Translations under genes and position numbers: made by a program
Assembly: GCF_013694095.1 (NCBI RefSeq)
Contig: NZ_JACEFB010000014.1
Span: forward strand, 1-64,000
DNA: 64,000 nucleotides
Reading direction: 5' to 3'
Origin: Thermogemmata fonticola
Lineage (GTDB): Bacteria; Planctomycetota; Planctomycetia; Gemmatales; Gemmataceae
Notes under the pieces: model-generated
Told to the model about the DNA's origin: nothing
The model's database searches: none
The model's input: only the letters and a program-made list of their open reading frames with translations
Part shown: positions 10,242 to 19,852 of the stretch, piece by piece
Layout of the letters: each line of letters starts with the position of its first letter
Numbering within the stretch: position 1 is the first letter of the stretch

Positions 10242-11210
10242 ATGTCTATTCAGGAAGGGTTGCGTGTACCATCCCCGAAGATGCCGACGGTTGCGGGGTC
10301 CTTACACCCGGAATATCCCTGGACCTCGCGCTGGTTCGAAGTAGCCGGCGGCTGGCGGCTCCATTACGTGGATGAGGGGAGCGGGCCGCCAGTCGTGTTC
10401 CTGCATGGCAACCCGACCTGGAGTTTTTACTTTCGCCGGGCCATTGCTCATCTCCAGCCATTCTTTCGTTGCATTGCGATGGATCACATCGGTTGCGGTT
10501 TGTCGGATCATCCCTCGCCTCAGGAGTACGACTATTCCCTCCGGCGGCGCATCGACGATGTGGAAGCCCTGGTCGAACACGTGGCTCCGGGACAGCCGAT
10601 CGCGTTGGTAGTGCACGATTGGGGCGGGATGATCGGACTGGGGTGGGCGGCCCGGCATCCGGAGCGGTTGGCAGCGTTGGTGGCGATGAACACAGCGGCC
10701 TTTCCCAAACCGGCGGCGAAACGCCTGCCTTGGGGTCTGTGGCTGGCCCGCCATACAGCTTTGGGGGCCTTTCTCGTCCGTCGGACCCGCCTGTTCTGCC
10801 GCCTCGCTGCGCGCTGGTGCGTCGTGCGCCGACCGCTGCCGCCGGAGGTCCGCCGCCTGTATCTGTTGCCTTACCGCTCGGCGGCCCAGCGCTGGGCCAT
10901 CCTCCGGTTTGTCCAGACCATTCCCCTGCGCAGTACCGACGCCGGCTACGACATCGTCGAGCAAACGGCCGCCTGTTTTTCCCGCTGGCAGCGGGTGCCG
11001 GCTCTGCTGCTGTGGGGATTGGCGGACTTTGTCTTCGACCGGCATTTTCTCGAAGCCTGGCAGCGGTATCTGCCCCAGGCCCAGGTGCAGGCCTGGGCGG
11101 ACGCCGGACATTACCTGCTGGAGGATGCCCCGGAGGAAGTCCTGCCCGCTCTGCGCGATTTCCTGGTGCGACATTACCATTCGCTGTCGCCGCCGGAAGC
11201 CGTCCGTTAG
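10242..11210 (+). CDS. oleB: OleB, alpha/beta hydrolase (beta-lactone decarboxylase)
   Basis: OleB belongs to the haloalkane-dehalogenase-like branch of alpha/beta hydrolases and converts the cis-beta-lactone made by OleC into an olefin plus CO2. The protein has 322 residues. It shows the HGNPTW oxyanion region at residues 55-60, the nucleophile Asp126 in the HDWGG elbow and a C-terminal catalytic His in DAGHYLLED. Asp rather than Ser at the elbow is the OleB/dehalogenase signature. It starts 135 nt after oleA, and the oleC start lies 20 nt after its stop. In some bacteria OleB and OleC are fused; here they are separate, although the frame of oleC stays open far back through oleB. Confidence 0.92.
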   Translation: MSIQEGLRVPSPKMPTVAGSLHPEYPWTSRWFEVAGGWRLHYVDEGSGPPVVFLHGNPTWSFYFRRAIAHLQPFFRCIAMDHIGCGLSDHPSPQEYDYSLRRRIDDVEALVEHVAPGQPIALVVHDWGGMIGLGWAARHPERLAALVAMNTAAFPKPAAKRLPWGLWLARHTALGAFLVRRTRLFCRLAARWCVVRRPLPPEVRRLYLLPYRSAAQRWAILRFVQTIPLRSTDAGYDIVEQTAACFSRWQRVPALLLWGLADFVFDRHFLEAWQRYLPQAQVQAWADAGHYLLEDAPEEVLPALRDFLVRHYHSLSPPEAVR

Positions 11211-11230
11211 CAAATGGCTCGGAGCCGAAA

Positions 11231-13042
11231 ATGAAGTCTGCCCCGAGGGAGTCAGGGTCCATGCCGAGGATGATTTCTCCCGCCACGACGGCAGAGGCGG
11301 CGCTCAATGTTGCAATGCATCTGGTGCGTCAAGCGGCGGAGACGCCGCAGCGGCCGGCCCTGTATGTGCCGCAGCGTGCGGTGCGCGGGGACCGCCCTAC
11401 ACCCCACCGGGTCATCACTTATGCCGAGTTGAATGCCGACAGCGACGCCCTGGCCCACGGTCTGGAAGCCGCTGGTGTCGAGCGGGGAACGCGCGTGGCT
11501 GTGTTCATTCCGCCGTCGCCGCAGTTTTACGCTGTGGTTTTCGCTTTGTTCAAGCTGGCCGCCGTACCGGTGTTCATTGACCCAGGCATGGGATGGCAGG
11601 GTTTAAAACGCTGCCTGGAACGAGCGGAACCGGCAGCCTTCGTCGGTGTGCTCCGGGCGCATCTCGCCCGTTGGCTGTTCGGTTGGGCAAGGTCCTCGCT
11701 CCGCCTGAGCATTCACGCCGGGCGCCGCCGCTTCTTCTGCGATTACTCTTTGGAGGAACTTCGCCGCTTGGGCAGTACCCGCGGAACCTATCCGATCCCC
11801 GCTGTTTCCGCCGAGGAGATGGCTGCTATCCTCTTCACCAGCGGCAGCACCGGACCGGCCAAAGGAGCGGTGTACACCCACGGCATCTTCGCTGCCCAGG
11901 TGCAGATGCTTCGCCAGGCGTTCGGTATTGCGCCGGGAGAAGTGGACTATGGCACGTTTCCGCTCTTTGCCCTGTTCGGTCCAGCTTTGGGCATGAGTTG
12001 CGTCATCCCGGATATGGACGCCAGTCGGCCCGCCCGCCTGCGGCCGGACAAAGCGATCGCCCAAATGCGGCAATTCACCGTCACAAACATGTTTGGCTCG
12101 CCCGCGGTGATCCGCGTCCTGGGGGAATGGTACCATCAGCGCTGGGGTAGTTCCTTGGCCGGGTCGCAGGCATCGGCTTCATCACCGTCGGCACCGGAAG
12201 CGGAGGGTCCGCTATTGCCCGCTTTGCGCCGGGTAATCTCGGCGGGAGCACCGGCCAGTCCGCTGCAGTTGCAGCGTTTCACCGCCCTGTTGCCGGCTGC
12301 GGTTCCCATTTACACACCCTACGGGGCGACCGAAGCCTTGCCCGTGGCCAACATCGACAGTGGAGAAATCCTCCACGAGACGCAAGCGCTGACGGCGCAG
12401 GGGCGCGGCGTCTGCATCGGCCGGCCGTTGCCGGGCATCCGCCTGCATATCATTCCCATCACCGACGAAGCCATCCCGCAGTGGCGTGAGGAACTGGAAC
12501 TGCCCACAGGCGTCATCGGCGAGCTGGTGGTGCGGGGGCCAATCGTCACTCCTCGCTATTACAAGCAACCCGAAGCGACACAATTGGCCAAAATCTATGA
12601 TCCGACGACCGGCGAAATCTTGCATCGGATGGGAGACGTGGGCTACCGCGACGAACAGGGGCGCATCTGGTTTTGCGGGCGGAAATCCCAGCGAGTGGTG
12701 ACGCCTTGGGGAACCCTGTTCACGGATATGGTAGAACCAGTTTTTCATGGTCTGCCTGGAGTAGGGCGGACTGCCCTGGTCGGTGTGGAGCGCGGCGGGG
12801 TCACTTATCCGGTGCTGTGCGTGGAGTGGGACCGGACAGAGCCGTGGGCGGTTGTGGAGTCTTCCCTGCGGCAGAAGGCCCAGAGCCTGGAATCGACGCG
12901 CACCATCGCTGCCTTCCTGGCCCATTCCCGGCCCTTTCCCGTGGATCGCCGCCATAATGCGAAAATTGCTCGCGAATCCCTGGCACGCTGGGCCGATCGA
13001 CGCCTCGGTCCCCACTGGCAACCTCGACAGGATACAACCTGA
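11231..13042 (+). CDS. oleC: OleC, AMP-binding beta-lactone synthetase
   Basis: OleC uses ATP to adenylate the beta-hydroxy acid from OleD and close it to a beta-lactone. The adenylate-forming core is clear: the phosphate loop ILFTSGSTGPAKGA, the TPYGATEALP motif and the hinge region GYRDEQGRIWFCGRKSQRV. The same frame is open back to 10469, but that stretch is the shadow of oleB. The ATG at 11231 is preceded by GGAG with 6 nt spacing and gives 603 residues, a normal OleC length. ATGs at 11261 and 11270 are alternatives. The stop overlaps the oleD start in TGATG, which points to translational coupling. A short Ser/Ala-rich insert follows the central region (GSQASASSPSAPEAEG). Confidence 0.93.
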   Translation: MKSAPRESGSMPRMISPATTAEAALNVAMHLVRQAAETPQRPALYVPQRAVRGDRPTPHRVITYAELNADSDALAHGLEAAGVERGTRVAVFIPPSPQFYAVVFALFKLAAVPVFIDPGMGWQGLKRCLERAEPAAFVGVLRAHLARWLFGWARSSLRLSIHAGRRRFFCDYSLEELRRLGSTRGTYPIPAVSAEEMAAILFTSGSTGPAKGAVYTHGIFAAQVQMLRQAFGIAPGEVDYGTFPLFALFGPALGMSCVIPDMDASRPARLRPDKAIAQMRQFTVTNMFGSPAVIRVLGEWYHQRWGSSLAGSQASASSPSAPEAEGPLLPALRRVISAGAPASPLQLQRFTALLPAAVPIYTPYGATEALPVANIDSGEILHETQALTAQGRGVCIGRPLPGIRLHIIPITDEAIPQWREELELPTGVIGELVVRGPIVTPRYYKQPEATQLAKIYDPTTGEILHRMGDVGYRDEQGRIWFCGRKSQRVVTPWGTLFTDMVEPVFHGLPGVGRTALVGVERGGVTYPVLCVEWDRTEPWAVVESSLRQKAQSLESTRTIAAFLAHSRPFPVDRRHNAKIARESLARWADRRLGPHWQPRQDTT

Positions 13043-14034
13043 TGAAAGTGCTGGTCACGGGTGGCGGCGGCTTTCTCGGGGGAGCGATCGTCCGCTTGCT
13101 CCACCAGCGGGGCGATACCGTCCGCTCCTTGACGCGCACCCATTACCCCTGGCTGGACGAGCTAGGCGTCGAGCAAACCCTGGCTGATCTGGCCGATGCG
13201 GCGGCTGTGGCCCGCGCGGTCGAAGGGTGCGAACTGGTCATCCACACGGCAGCTAAGGCTGGCATCTGGGGGCGCTATGCCGACTTCTATGCCACCAACG
13301 TCCTCGGCACGAAGAATATTCTGGCAGCCTGCCGCCAGCACGGTGTGCCCCGCTTGGTATACACCTCCACACCGAGCGTCGTTTACGGCGGCAAGGACAT
13401 CATCCGCGGCGATGAATCCCTGCCCTACCCGTCCCGCTACAGCGCCTACTACCCGCAAACCAAAGCCGAAGCCGAGCGGCTGGTCCTGGCAGCCAATAGC
13501 CCAGAACTGGCTACCGTGGCCCTGCGCCCCCATTTGATCTTTGGACCCGGCGACTCCCACCTGATTCCCCGCCTGCTGGAACGAGCACGGCAGGGACGCC
13601 TCCGCCGCATCGGCCGTCGGGCTGTCCAGGTGGATGTCACCTACATCGACAATGCAGCCTATGCCCATCTCGATGCCGCCGATCGGCTCCAGCCGCATGC
13701 CCCCTGCGCGGGCAAAGCCTACTTCATCACCAATGGCCAGCCGGTGGACCTGTGGGACTTCATCAACCGCATCCTCGAACTGGCTCAACTCCCCCCTGTG
13801 ACCAAGACCATTCCCGCCTGGTGGGCACGCACCCTGGGTACCCTGTGCGAAACCGCCTACTGGCTCCTCCGCCTCCCCGGCGAACCCCCCATGACCCGCT
13901 TCGTCGCCGAGCAACTCTCCACCTGCCACTACTTCGACATTTCCGCCGCCCACCGCGACCTCGGCTACTATCCCCGCTTGACTCTAGAAGAAGGTTTGCA
14001 ACGTCTGGCCCAGCATCTCCGCCCGGCCTCATGA
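13042..14034 (+). CDS. oleD: OleD, NAD(P)H-dependent 2-alkyl-3-ketoalkanoate reductase
   Basis: OleD reduces the beta-keto acid made by OleA to the beta-hydroxy acid used by OleC. It is an extended short-chain dehydrogenase of 330 residues with a GGGGFLGG dinucleotide loop at the N-terminus, a TSTPSVVYGG segment providing the catalytic Ser/Thr region, and YYPQTKAEAE providing the YxxxK pair. It overlaps oleC by one base (TGATG) and closes the cluster. A second, clearly related SDR lies at 28073-29122. Confidence 0.93.
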   Translation: MKVLVTGGGGFLGGAIVRLLHQRGDTVRSLTRTHYPWLDELGVEQTLADLADAAAVARAVEGCELVIHTAAKAGIWGRYADFYATNVLGTKNILAACRQHGVPRLVYTSTPSVVYGGKDIIRGDESLPYPSRYSAYYPQTKAEAERLVLAANSPELATVALRPHLIFGPGDSHLIPRLLERARQGRLRRIGRRAVQVDVTYIDNAAYAHLDAADRLQPHAPCAGKAYFITNGQPVDLWDFINRILELAQLPPVTKTIPAWWARTLGTLCETAYWLLRLPGEPPMTRFVAEQLSTCHYFDISAAHRDLGYYPRLTLEEGLQRLAQHLRPAS

Positions 14035-14245
14035 TCGGCATTCCATGAACGGCATTCGCCCTGAGATCGCAAGTTGCCTTCTTGTGACCCCTGTCCTGTC
14101 GGATTCCGAATCTATGCTGAGACTTTCCCGAATGGAATGCGGAGCCATAGCCAAATGCCAGTTCCTCCTATTGCAAGCCTTCCGGCATGAGGGCTAAGAG
14201 GAAGGCGAATACAGCATGAGTCGCTGGAAAAAGGGCCGGCGCACA

Positions 14246-16069
14246 TCAGCCGACGAAGATCCCCTGAAGGGCCGAGATCGAGCTGGGGGGGAAGATCGGG
14301 GGAAGTGGCAGGACACTGGTAGCGTTGAGTCGCAGGACACGCAGCCAGGCGAGGGAGCCGCTCGCGGGAGCCGTGATGAGACTGGTGCGGCCGGAACCGT
14401 CCACATCGCGGGCCAACAGCCGAATGCCACTGCGGTCCGTTACCCCGTTGGCAAAAAACTGCAAGCGCAATGACAGTGCCTCGCTGGAGGCAACTCCATT
14501 CCAGACACGAACCAGGGACAAACCGCCAGCATCCAGACTGGTCATCAATTCGGCCCGTCCATCGCCATCCAGATCGCCGGCCGTGACATTGACGCCGTTG
14601 CGCCAAGTGGGGTCGAAGGCGAAAAATGCCGAGCGCTGCAAGCGGACTTGGCCGTCCGCCAGTGCAGCTCCGTCGTAAATCCGCACCACCGGCGACCACC
14701 CCGGCCCCGCACTAGCAATCAGGTCGGCCCGTCCGTCTCCATTCACGTCCCCCATGGCCACCCGCACCCCCGATCGCGCCAGAGGGTGAAGCACCTGGAT
14801 GTAACTGAGGTATGCCAACTGTGCCTGGGCCACCCGCGCCACCGTCACGACAGGACTGCCGCCGGCATCGGCACTGATGGCGACTTCCGCCCGGCCATCT
14901 CCGTCGATGTCTCCCGCCGCGAGAAAGACGCCGCCGCCGAATCCTCCCAGCACGGGGGTGACCGGAAGCAGGTCGGCCCCTGTGACGCCATCTACGATCC
15001 GCACTCGTGCCGCCACACCCGGCCCGGTGGCAAAGAGATAATCCACCCAGCCATCGCCGTTGACATCAGCACTCGTGGCCCGGATCACTCCGCGATAATT
15101 CGCACCAAACGGTGTGAAACTCAACCCGCTGAAAGACACATTCCCTGTGGCATCGAAGCCGTAAACCTGCACGGTCGGATTGCCTGCGGAACTGACCAGC
15201 ACCGGCGGGCGAGTCACGGGGAAGCGCACGGCCAGTCCTGCCGGTGCCGGTGCTGCCCAACCCAGATCATATAAGGCCGCCTGGTCCAGCGCCGACCAGC
15301 CGACCCGGCGCCCATAGTAGAGATACGGACTCATCGCCGCGGCTTGACCGCTGACGCGCACACCATCCGCCCAATGGGCGCGCTCCGAAGACAGCGGCAC
15401 CGGACCGCCATAAATGCTTTGCGCTTGCCGTCCCACAAATTGATTCCCTTGAACTTGCGACCACCATTGCCGCGCTGTGCCGATGCCCAGCACGTGGCCC
15501 AATTCATGCACCGCGGCGGAGTAGAAATCCAGTTGGTCCGCCCGCAATCCCGACGGATCCAGGCCAAAATACCAGTTGCGGCTGGAATCGAAAGCAATGC
15601 TTCCCCCCCACAGGGAAAAACCGCTCCACTGCCGCGTCGCCAAAAGCTGGCCCCAACTCGCTGAACCGGACCAGCTATAGCCCCCATAACCTCCGAACCC
15701 CGCCTCCGCTCCGGGAATGGACCGGCCGCCCACATACACAATGATCGTATCCGCCGGTACACGCAGATTGGGAAGGGAGTAGAGACTGCCGGTACCGGGA
15801 TGATAGACCGTCGCTGTCCAAGTGTTGCTTCCGGAGGGAGAAATCGCTGCCAAGCGTGCGTCAATCCGCTGCCCCATCTCATAGGCGGCTTGTTCCATCA
15901 CCTGCCGCGCTGCGGGATGAGTGGTGAAAAAGCCCGTGCCGCCATTAGCTGGTGAATCCAGCGAATAATCAATCCGAATGGTAATCGACGGGACCTCCCG
16001 TTCCTCCAGCACTTCCAAGCCCAAGACTGCCGCTGACCCGTATGACCCGCCGTTTTTCGGACGCTCCAT
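14246..16069 (-). CDS. Matrixin-like metalloprotease with FG-GAP/VCBS repeats, surface protein
   Basis: A 607-residue protein, probably exported. It begins with a planctomycete-type motif (LEVLEEREVPS, residues 18-28) in place of a normal signal peptide. Residues about 30-260 resemble a matrixin domain with HELGHVLGIGT: His188, Glu189 and His192 are in place, but the usual third zinc ligand is Thr198, so another ligand must serve if zinc is bound. From about residue 320 to the C-terminus there are FG-GAP-like repeats, each with calcium-loop motifs such as DVNGDGWVD, DIDGDGRAE and DVNGDGRAD, which predict a beta-propeller. It is convergent with oleD and alone on its strand here. The substrate is unknown. 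Confidence 0.8.
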   Translation of the reverse strand: MERPKNGGSYGSAAVLGLEVLEEREVPSITIRIDYSLDSPANGGTGFFTTHPAARQVMEQAAYEMGQRIDARLAAISPSGSNTWTATVYHPGTGSLYSLPNLRVPADTIIVYVGGRSIPGAEAGFGGYGGYSWSGSASWGQLLATRQWSGFSLWGGSIAFDSSRNWYFGLDPSGLRADQLDFYSAAVHELGHVLGIGTARQWWSQVQGNQFVGRQAQSIYGGPVPLSSERAHWADGVRVSGQAAAMSPYLYYGRRVGWSALDQAALYDLGWAAPAPAGLAVRFPVTRPPVLVSSAGNPTVQVYGFDATGNVSFSGLSFTPFGANYRGVIRATSADVNGDGWVDYLFATGPGVAARVRIVDGVTGADLLPVTPVLGGFGGGVFLAAGDIDGDGRAEVAISADAGGSPVVTVARVAQAQLAYLSYIQVLHPLARSGVRVAMGDVNGDGRADLIASAGPGWSPVVRIYDGAALADGQVRLQRSAFFAFDPTWRNGVNVTAGDLDGDGRAELMTSLDAGGLSLVRVWNGVASSEALSLRLQFFANGVTDRSGIRLLARDVDGSGRTSLITAPASGSLAWLRVLRLNATSVLPLPPIFPPSSISALQGIFVG

Positions 16070-16808
16070 AGGTGCTCTCTCTTTGCGATGGAGACCCAGC
16101 TTGAACCGTGAAGGCTGGGGTAACTGTTGCCGTAGCGTCCATGCTGATTACGCCGAATCTGTCAGTTTTCAGAATCGATTCTTTCCTGTCGAATATGCCT
16201 GCCTTCAGGAAATGATCTAGTATGCGGATGACACGGAGAGAGCGGGTGACCGGAGATTCCAAATCCTCTCAGTTTGTCGACTGCTGTTACGATCGCTATA
16301 ACTCGTCCATTCTGTGCGATCGTTACGATGGCCCTTTCCTGGACAATTGCCTCATCCCGCGCTAAGAACTCCGACGGGTATCCGTTGGGGGTAATGCCGG
16401 ACAAATAGAGAAGCGCGATACAAGGAGAACGTGGGGCCGGCGCGAACATCTTCCTGCACAGGGTGAGTTGGAGAGGGGCACAGTTGGCTTGACTGGCGCC
16501 GTCTCCTGTCAGACAGATTCCAGAAGGAATTTGATCTTCTGCCAGGCAAGATACCGGCATGTTCGCGACAGTTGTGCTTTATCAACAGGGGGAAGAGGGG
16601 ATATATTGGAAAAGAGGCGGTGAAGGAGGAATCGCCATTGTCCCAGGGTTGTAGTCAACTGGGGTTCAGAGGAAGGACAATAGCCCACGGGGAAATGGCG
16701 CACCCACGGAACCACTGCCTCCTGGTACAAACATGCTAGAGGGGAACCGGCGGTCCAAAACGACGCACGGAATGGGAAGGCGGCCCAGCAACCGAAGGAG
16801 GGGCCGAG
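16070..16808. other. Intergenic, no convincing gene
   Basis: The 739 nt separate two divergent genes (the matrixin protein and ppk1), so both promoters should lie here. Short frames on the minus strand (for example 16162-16560) have no ribosome-binding site or recognisable motif. The only clear signal is AAGGAGGGG just before the ppk1 ATG. Confidence 0.6.
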
Positions 16809-19181
16809 ATGCAAGCATCCAGTTCACAATCACTGATTCCACCGCCCGCGGCAGGAGTGCCTTCGGGAGCTTCTAGCGGTGCTCCGGCGGGCCTGTCCGT
16901 TTTACCTTCAGGGGCTGTTTCGCTGGATGACCCCAGTCTGTACATCAACCGGGACTTAAGCTGGCTGGAGTTCAACCGGCGGGTGTTGGAGGAAGCCCGC
17001 GATCCGAGCGTGCCGATGCTCGAACGGCTGAAATTCCTTGCGATTTTCAGCTCGAACCTGGACGAGTTCTTCATGGTCCGCGTGGGGAATACGCAGCAGA
17101 AGGTCCAGTCGCGGATTCCCACGGGCAGCGGCGCGGATCAGATGCCGCCGGCAGTGCAACTGGAACAGATCCGCCAGCGGGTCCGCGAACTGGTGGCCGA
17201 GCAGTACCGCTGCCTCCAAGAAGAGGTGCTGCCGGTCTTGCGCGAGCGCGGCATTGTCATCCGCTTGGCCCACGAACTGACCGAGGAGGAACAGCGCTAT
17301 GTGCGGGACCTGTTCCGGCGCGAAATTTTTCCGATTCTCACCCCCCTGGCGACCGACCCAGCCCACCCTTTCCCCCACCTCTTGAACCGCTCGCTCAATC
17401 TGGCGGTGGCCTTACGCCGGCCCGGCGAGGCTGAGACGCTTTATGCTCTGGTCCAAGTGCCGAGTGTGTTGTCCCGCTTCGTGGAATTGCCCGCGAGTTT
17501 GGGAGGAGGCGAGGGCGGCAAGGATTCCCGTGTGATTTCCCTGGAAGCGGTGGCCCGCAAGGCGGAGCAGAATGGCGAACTGCCCTCTTCCGCCGCAGCT
17601 CCCGGATATGGCCTGACTCCATCTCCTACCTTCGCGTTTGTTCCGCTGGAGGAGATCATCCGCCTGCATCTGAGCGATTTGTTCCCCGGTATGGAATTGA
17701 TCCGGGCGGTGGCTTTCCGCGTTACGCGCGACAGCGAATATGAATTGGATGATGAGGTGGATGATCTGCTCGAGGAGATCGAAGCGCATGTCAAGGCACG
17801 GCGGCGCGGCCATCCGGTGCGCTTGGAGATCGAAGCGGACGCTCCGCCGGAGTTGGTGCAATTCCTGGCCGACGGCTTGAAGCTGCCCCTGGCCGATGTC
17901 TATCTCATTCCCGGCTTGCTCGATTTGACAGGCTTATTCCAGGTGTACAATGTTCCAGGTTTTGCGGATCTGAGGGACCCGCCCTTTGTGCCGGCCCCCG
18001 TGCCCGCTTTTACCCAAGCTGCGACTCCGTGGGCTGCCATCCGCGCCCGGGATATTCTGCTCTTCCACCCCTACGAGTCGTTTGCCCCCGTGGTCGATTT
18101 CATCGAGGCTGCGGCCACCGACGAGCGGGTTTTGGCCATCAAGCAGACCCTCTATCGCACCTCCAGCGATTCCCCGATCGTCCGGGCTTTGCAACGGGCT
18201 GCGGATCGCGGCAAGCAAGTCACTGCAGTCATCGAACTCAAAGCCCGCCTCGATGAGGAACGCAACATCCTTTGGGCGCGAGAGCTGGAAAAGGCAGGCG
18301 TCCATGTCGTCTTCGGCTTCGTGGGGTTGAAAACCCACTGCAAAGTCGCTCTAGTGGTCCGCCGGGATGAGGACAACGTCATCCGCCGTTATGTGCATCT
18401 GTCCACAGGCAATTACAATCCCCACACAGCCCGCATTTACACCGACCTGGGTCTATTCACCTGCAATCCGGATTTTGCTGAGGATGTCTCGGCTCTGTTC
18501 AACTATCTGACCGGCTATGCAGCCTTGCCGCAGTGGCGGAAGCTGATCGTTGCCCCGGCCCGGCTTCAGCAGTTCGTTCTCGAACGGATCGAGCGTGAAG
18601 TGCAGCATCACACCAGCGGCAAGCCGGCGCGGATTCTGCTCAAAGTCAACGGGATTCTCGAACCGACCGTGGTCAAAGCCCTGTATCGGGCCAGCCAAGC
18701 CGGTGTGCCGATCGACATCGCCTGCCGGGGGATTTGTTCCTTGCGGCCTGGTATTCCGGGAGTCAGCGAGACTATCCGGGTCATTTCCGTCGTTGATCGC
18801 TTCCTGGAGCACAGCCGCATCTTCTACTTTGAAAATGCCGGGCATCCCGAGGTGTACATCGGCAGTGCCGACCTGATGGATCGTAACCTCATCCGCCGCG
18901 TGGAAGTGGTTTTCCCGATCGAACAGGCGGACATCAAGCAGCGTGTCATCGAGATATTGAACATCACTTTGGCTGACAATGTCAAAGCCCGGCAACTGAT
19001 GCCGGATGGGAGCTATCGCCGCCTCAGTCCTGCGCCGGGGCAAGCAGCGGTCCGTTCCCAGTTCCGCTTCCTGGAAATGTACAGCGAGGCGGGAAACCGG
19101 CCCCAGACGGAGATGAGCCGCAATACCGCCCCGCGTGTGGCTCGCCGCCGCGGGCGGGACAAATCCCGGCGCAGCAGTTGA
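16809..19181 (+). CDS. ppk1: Polyphosphate kinase 1
   Basis: PPK1 reversibly polymerises the ATP gamma-phosphate into polyphosphate. The 790 residues include a roughly 40-residue N-terminal extension and a Gly/Ser insert around residues 230-270 compared with about 700 in typical homologues. The core is complete: the helix start (YINRDLSWLEFNRRVLEEA), the phosphorylated His510 in GLKTHCKVAL, HLSTGNYNPHTARIYTD, and the second conserved His668 in VDRFLEHSRIFYF. The start is supported by AAGGAGGGG 5-6 nt upstream. It is monocistronic as far as can be seen. Confidence 0.95.
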   Translation: MQASSSQSLIPPPAAGVPSGASSGAPAGLSVLPSGAVSLDDPSLYINRDLSWLEFNRRVLEEARDPSVPMLERLKFLAIFSSNLDEFFMVRVGNTQQKVQSRIPTGSGADQMPPAVQLEQIRQRVRELVAEQYRCLQEEVLPVLRERGIVIRLAHELTEEEQRYVRDLFRREIFPILTPLATDPAHPFPHLLNRSLNLAVALRRPGEAETLYALVQVPSVLSRFVELPASLGGGEGGKDSRVISLEAVARKAEQNGELPSSAAAPGYGLTPSPTFAFVPLEEIIRLHLSDLFPGMELIRAVAFRVTRDSEYELDDEVDDLLEEIEAHVKARRRGHPVRLEIEADAPPELVQFLADGLKLPLADVYLIPGLLDLTGLFQVYNVPGFADLRDPPFVPAPVPAFTQAATPWAAIRARDILLFHPYESFAPVVDFIEAAATDERVLAIKQTLYRTSSDSPIVRALQRAADRGKQVTAVIELKARLDEERNILWARELEKAGVHVVFGFVGLKTHCKVALVVRRDEDNVIRRYVHLSTGNYNPHTARIYTDLGLFTCNPDFAEDVSALFNYLTGYAALPQWRKLIVAPARLQQFVLERIEREVQHHTSGKPARILLKVNGILEPTVVKALYRASQAGVPIDIACRGICSLRPGIPGVSETIRVISVVDRFLEHSRIFYFENAGHPEVYIGSADLMDRNLIRRVEVVFPIEQADIKQRVIEILNITLADNVKARQLMPDGSYRRLSPAPGQAAVRSQFRFLEMYSEAGNRPQTEMSRNTAPRVARRRGRDKSRRSS

Positions 19182-19303
19182 TCTGCTTGGCCTGTACCTA
19201 CCCCGCGCCGGCTCCTTCCGCTTTGGCGTCCCCTCCTTCGAGCTGCTCCGTGCAGCCTCCGCTCCTGGATTCCGATCACTTGGACAAGCAGCTTGCCGCT
19301 CTC

Positions 19304-19852
19304 TTATAGCCGGGTGGTTTCAAACGCTATCAGTCCCACTGCTTCATACCGGCCATTTTGGTGGTGATACACGTGGGTCATGAACGGGGCATTGCTCAGG
19401 GTGGTTCCGACCATGACAGCTAGGGCTACGGGCAGGCGGGCGTACAGATGCAGGCGGTTGATCCCGGCCTCCCGCAGCTCGTTCACTTGAGTCTTGACTT
19501 TGTCCAGATACGCATGCCATTGGCCTGTCTCACTTGTTAGTGCCTCCGGTTGGTGGATGGTGAAAACAGGGATGTCGGTTTCTTCAGGTTCCTTGGCTTC
19601 AAGCCAGCCCCGTGCTCGCAGGTCCTGGAGGACAGTTTCCTTGATGTCGCTGCCGATACTGAGGATCAACACCGCCTGGCGCTTGCCATGCTTCTTTTCA
19701 TGCAGGAGCATCCGCCGTACCAGGCGCCGTTTGTACCAGCGTTGATACACCGCATCTGCGAACTTAGTGGCGATGAAGCTCGCGATGCCGCTTAGGGCAG
19801 CCGTGGAGATCGCAACAAGATTCCGCGAGAAAAAATCGAGTACTCCATCCAT
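19304..19852 (-). CDS. Small membrane-anchored SAVED-domain-like protein
   Basis: I chose the ATG at 19852 because GGGAG lies 8 nt upstream; a GTG start at 19876 would add eight residues. The 182-residue product has one likely membrane helix (about residues 10-30), a basic stretch, and then a region resembling a compact SAVED domain, the fold that senses cyclic oligonucleotides in CBASS. The support is a beta-strand-like VLILSIGSDI near residue 65, a central helix region, and the C-terminal block HLYARLPVALAVMVGTTL followed by HVYHHQNGRY, which matches the P..lA..lG..l...VY pattern of SAVED proteins. No CD-NTase, nuclease or Cap2/Cap3 gene is adjacent. The family call is by motif only. An unrelated membrane protein is possible. 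Confidence 0.55.
   Translation of the reverse strand: MDGVLDFFSRNLVAISTAALSGIASFIATKFADAVYQRWYKRRLVRRMLLHEKKHGKRQAVLILSIGSDIKETVLQDLRARGWLEAKEPEETDIPVFTIHQPEALTSETGQWHAYLDKVKTQVNELREAGINRLHLYARLPVALAVMVGTTLSNAPFMTHVYHHQNGRYEAVGLIAFETTRL

Noticed and set aside
10469-11230. N-terminal extension of oleC
   Set aside because: It is open only because of high GC and reads antiphase through oleB. The ATG at 11231 has a ribosome-binding site and gives the family length.
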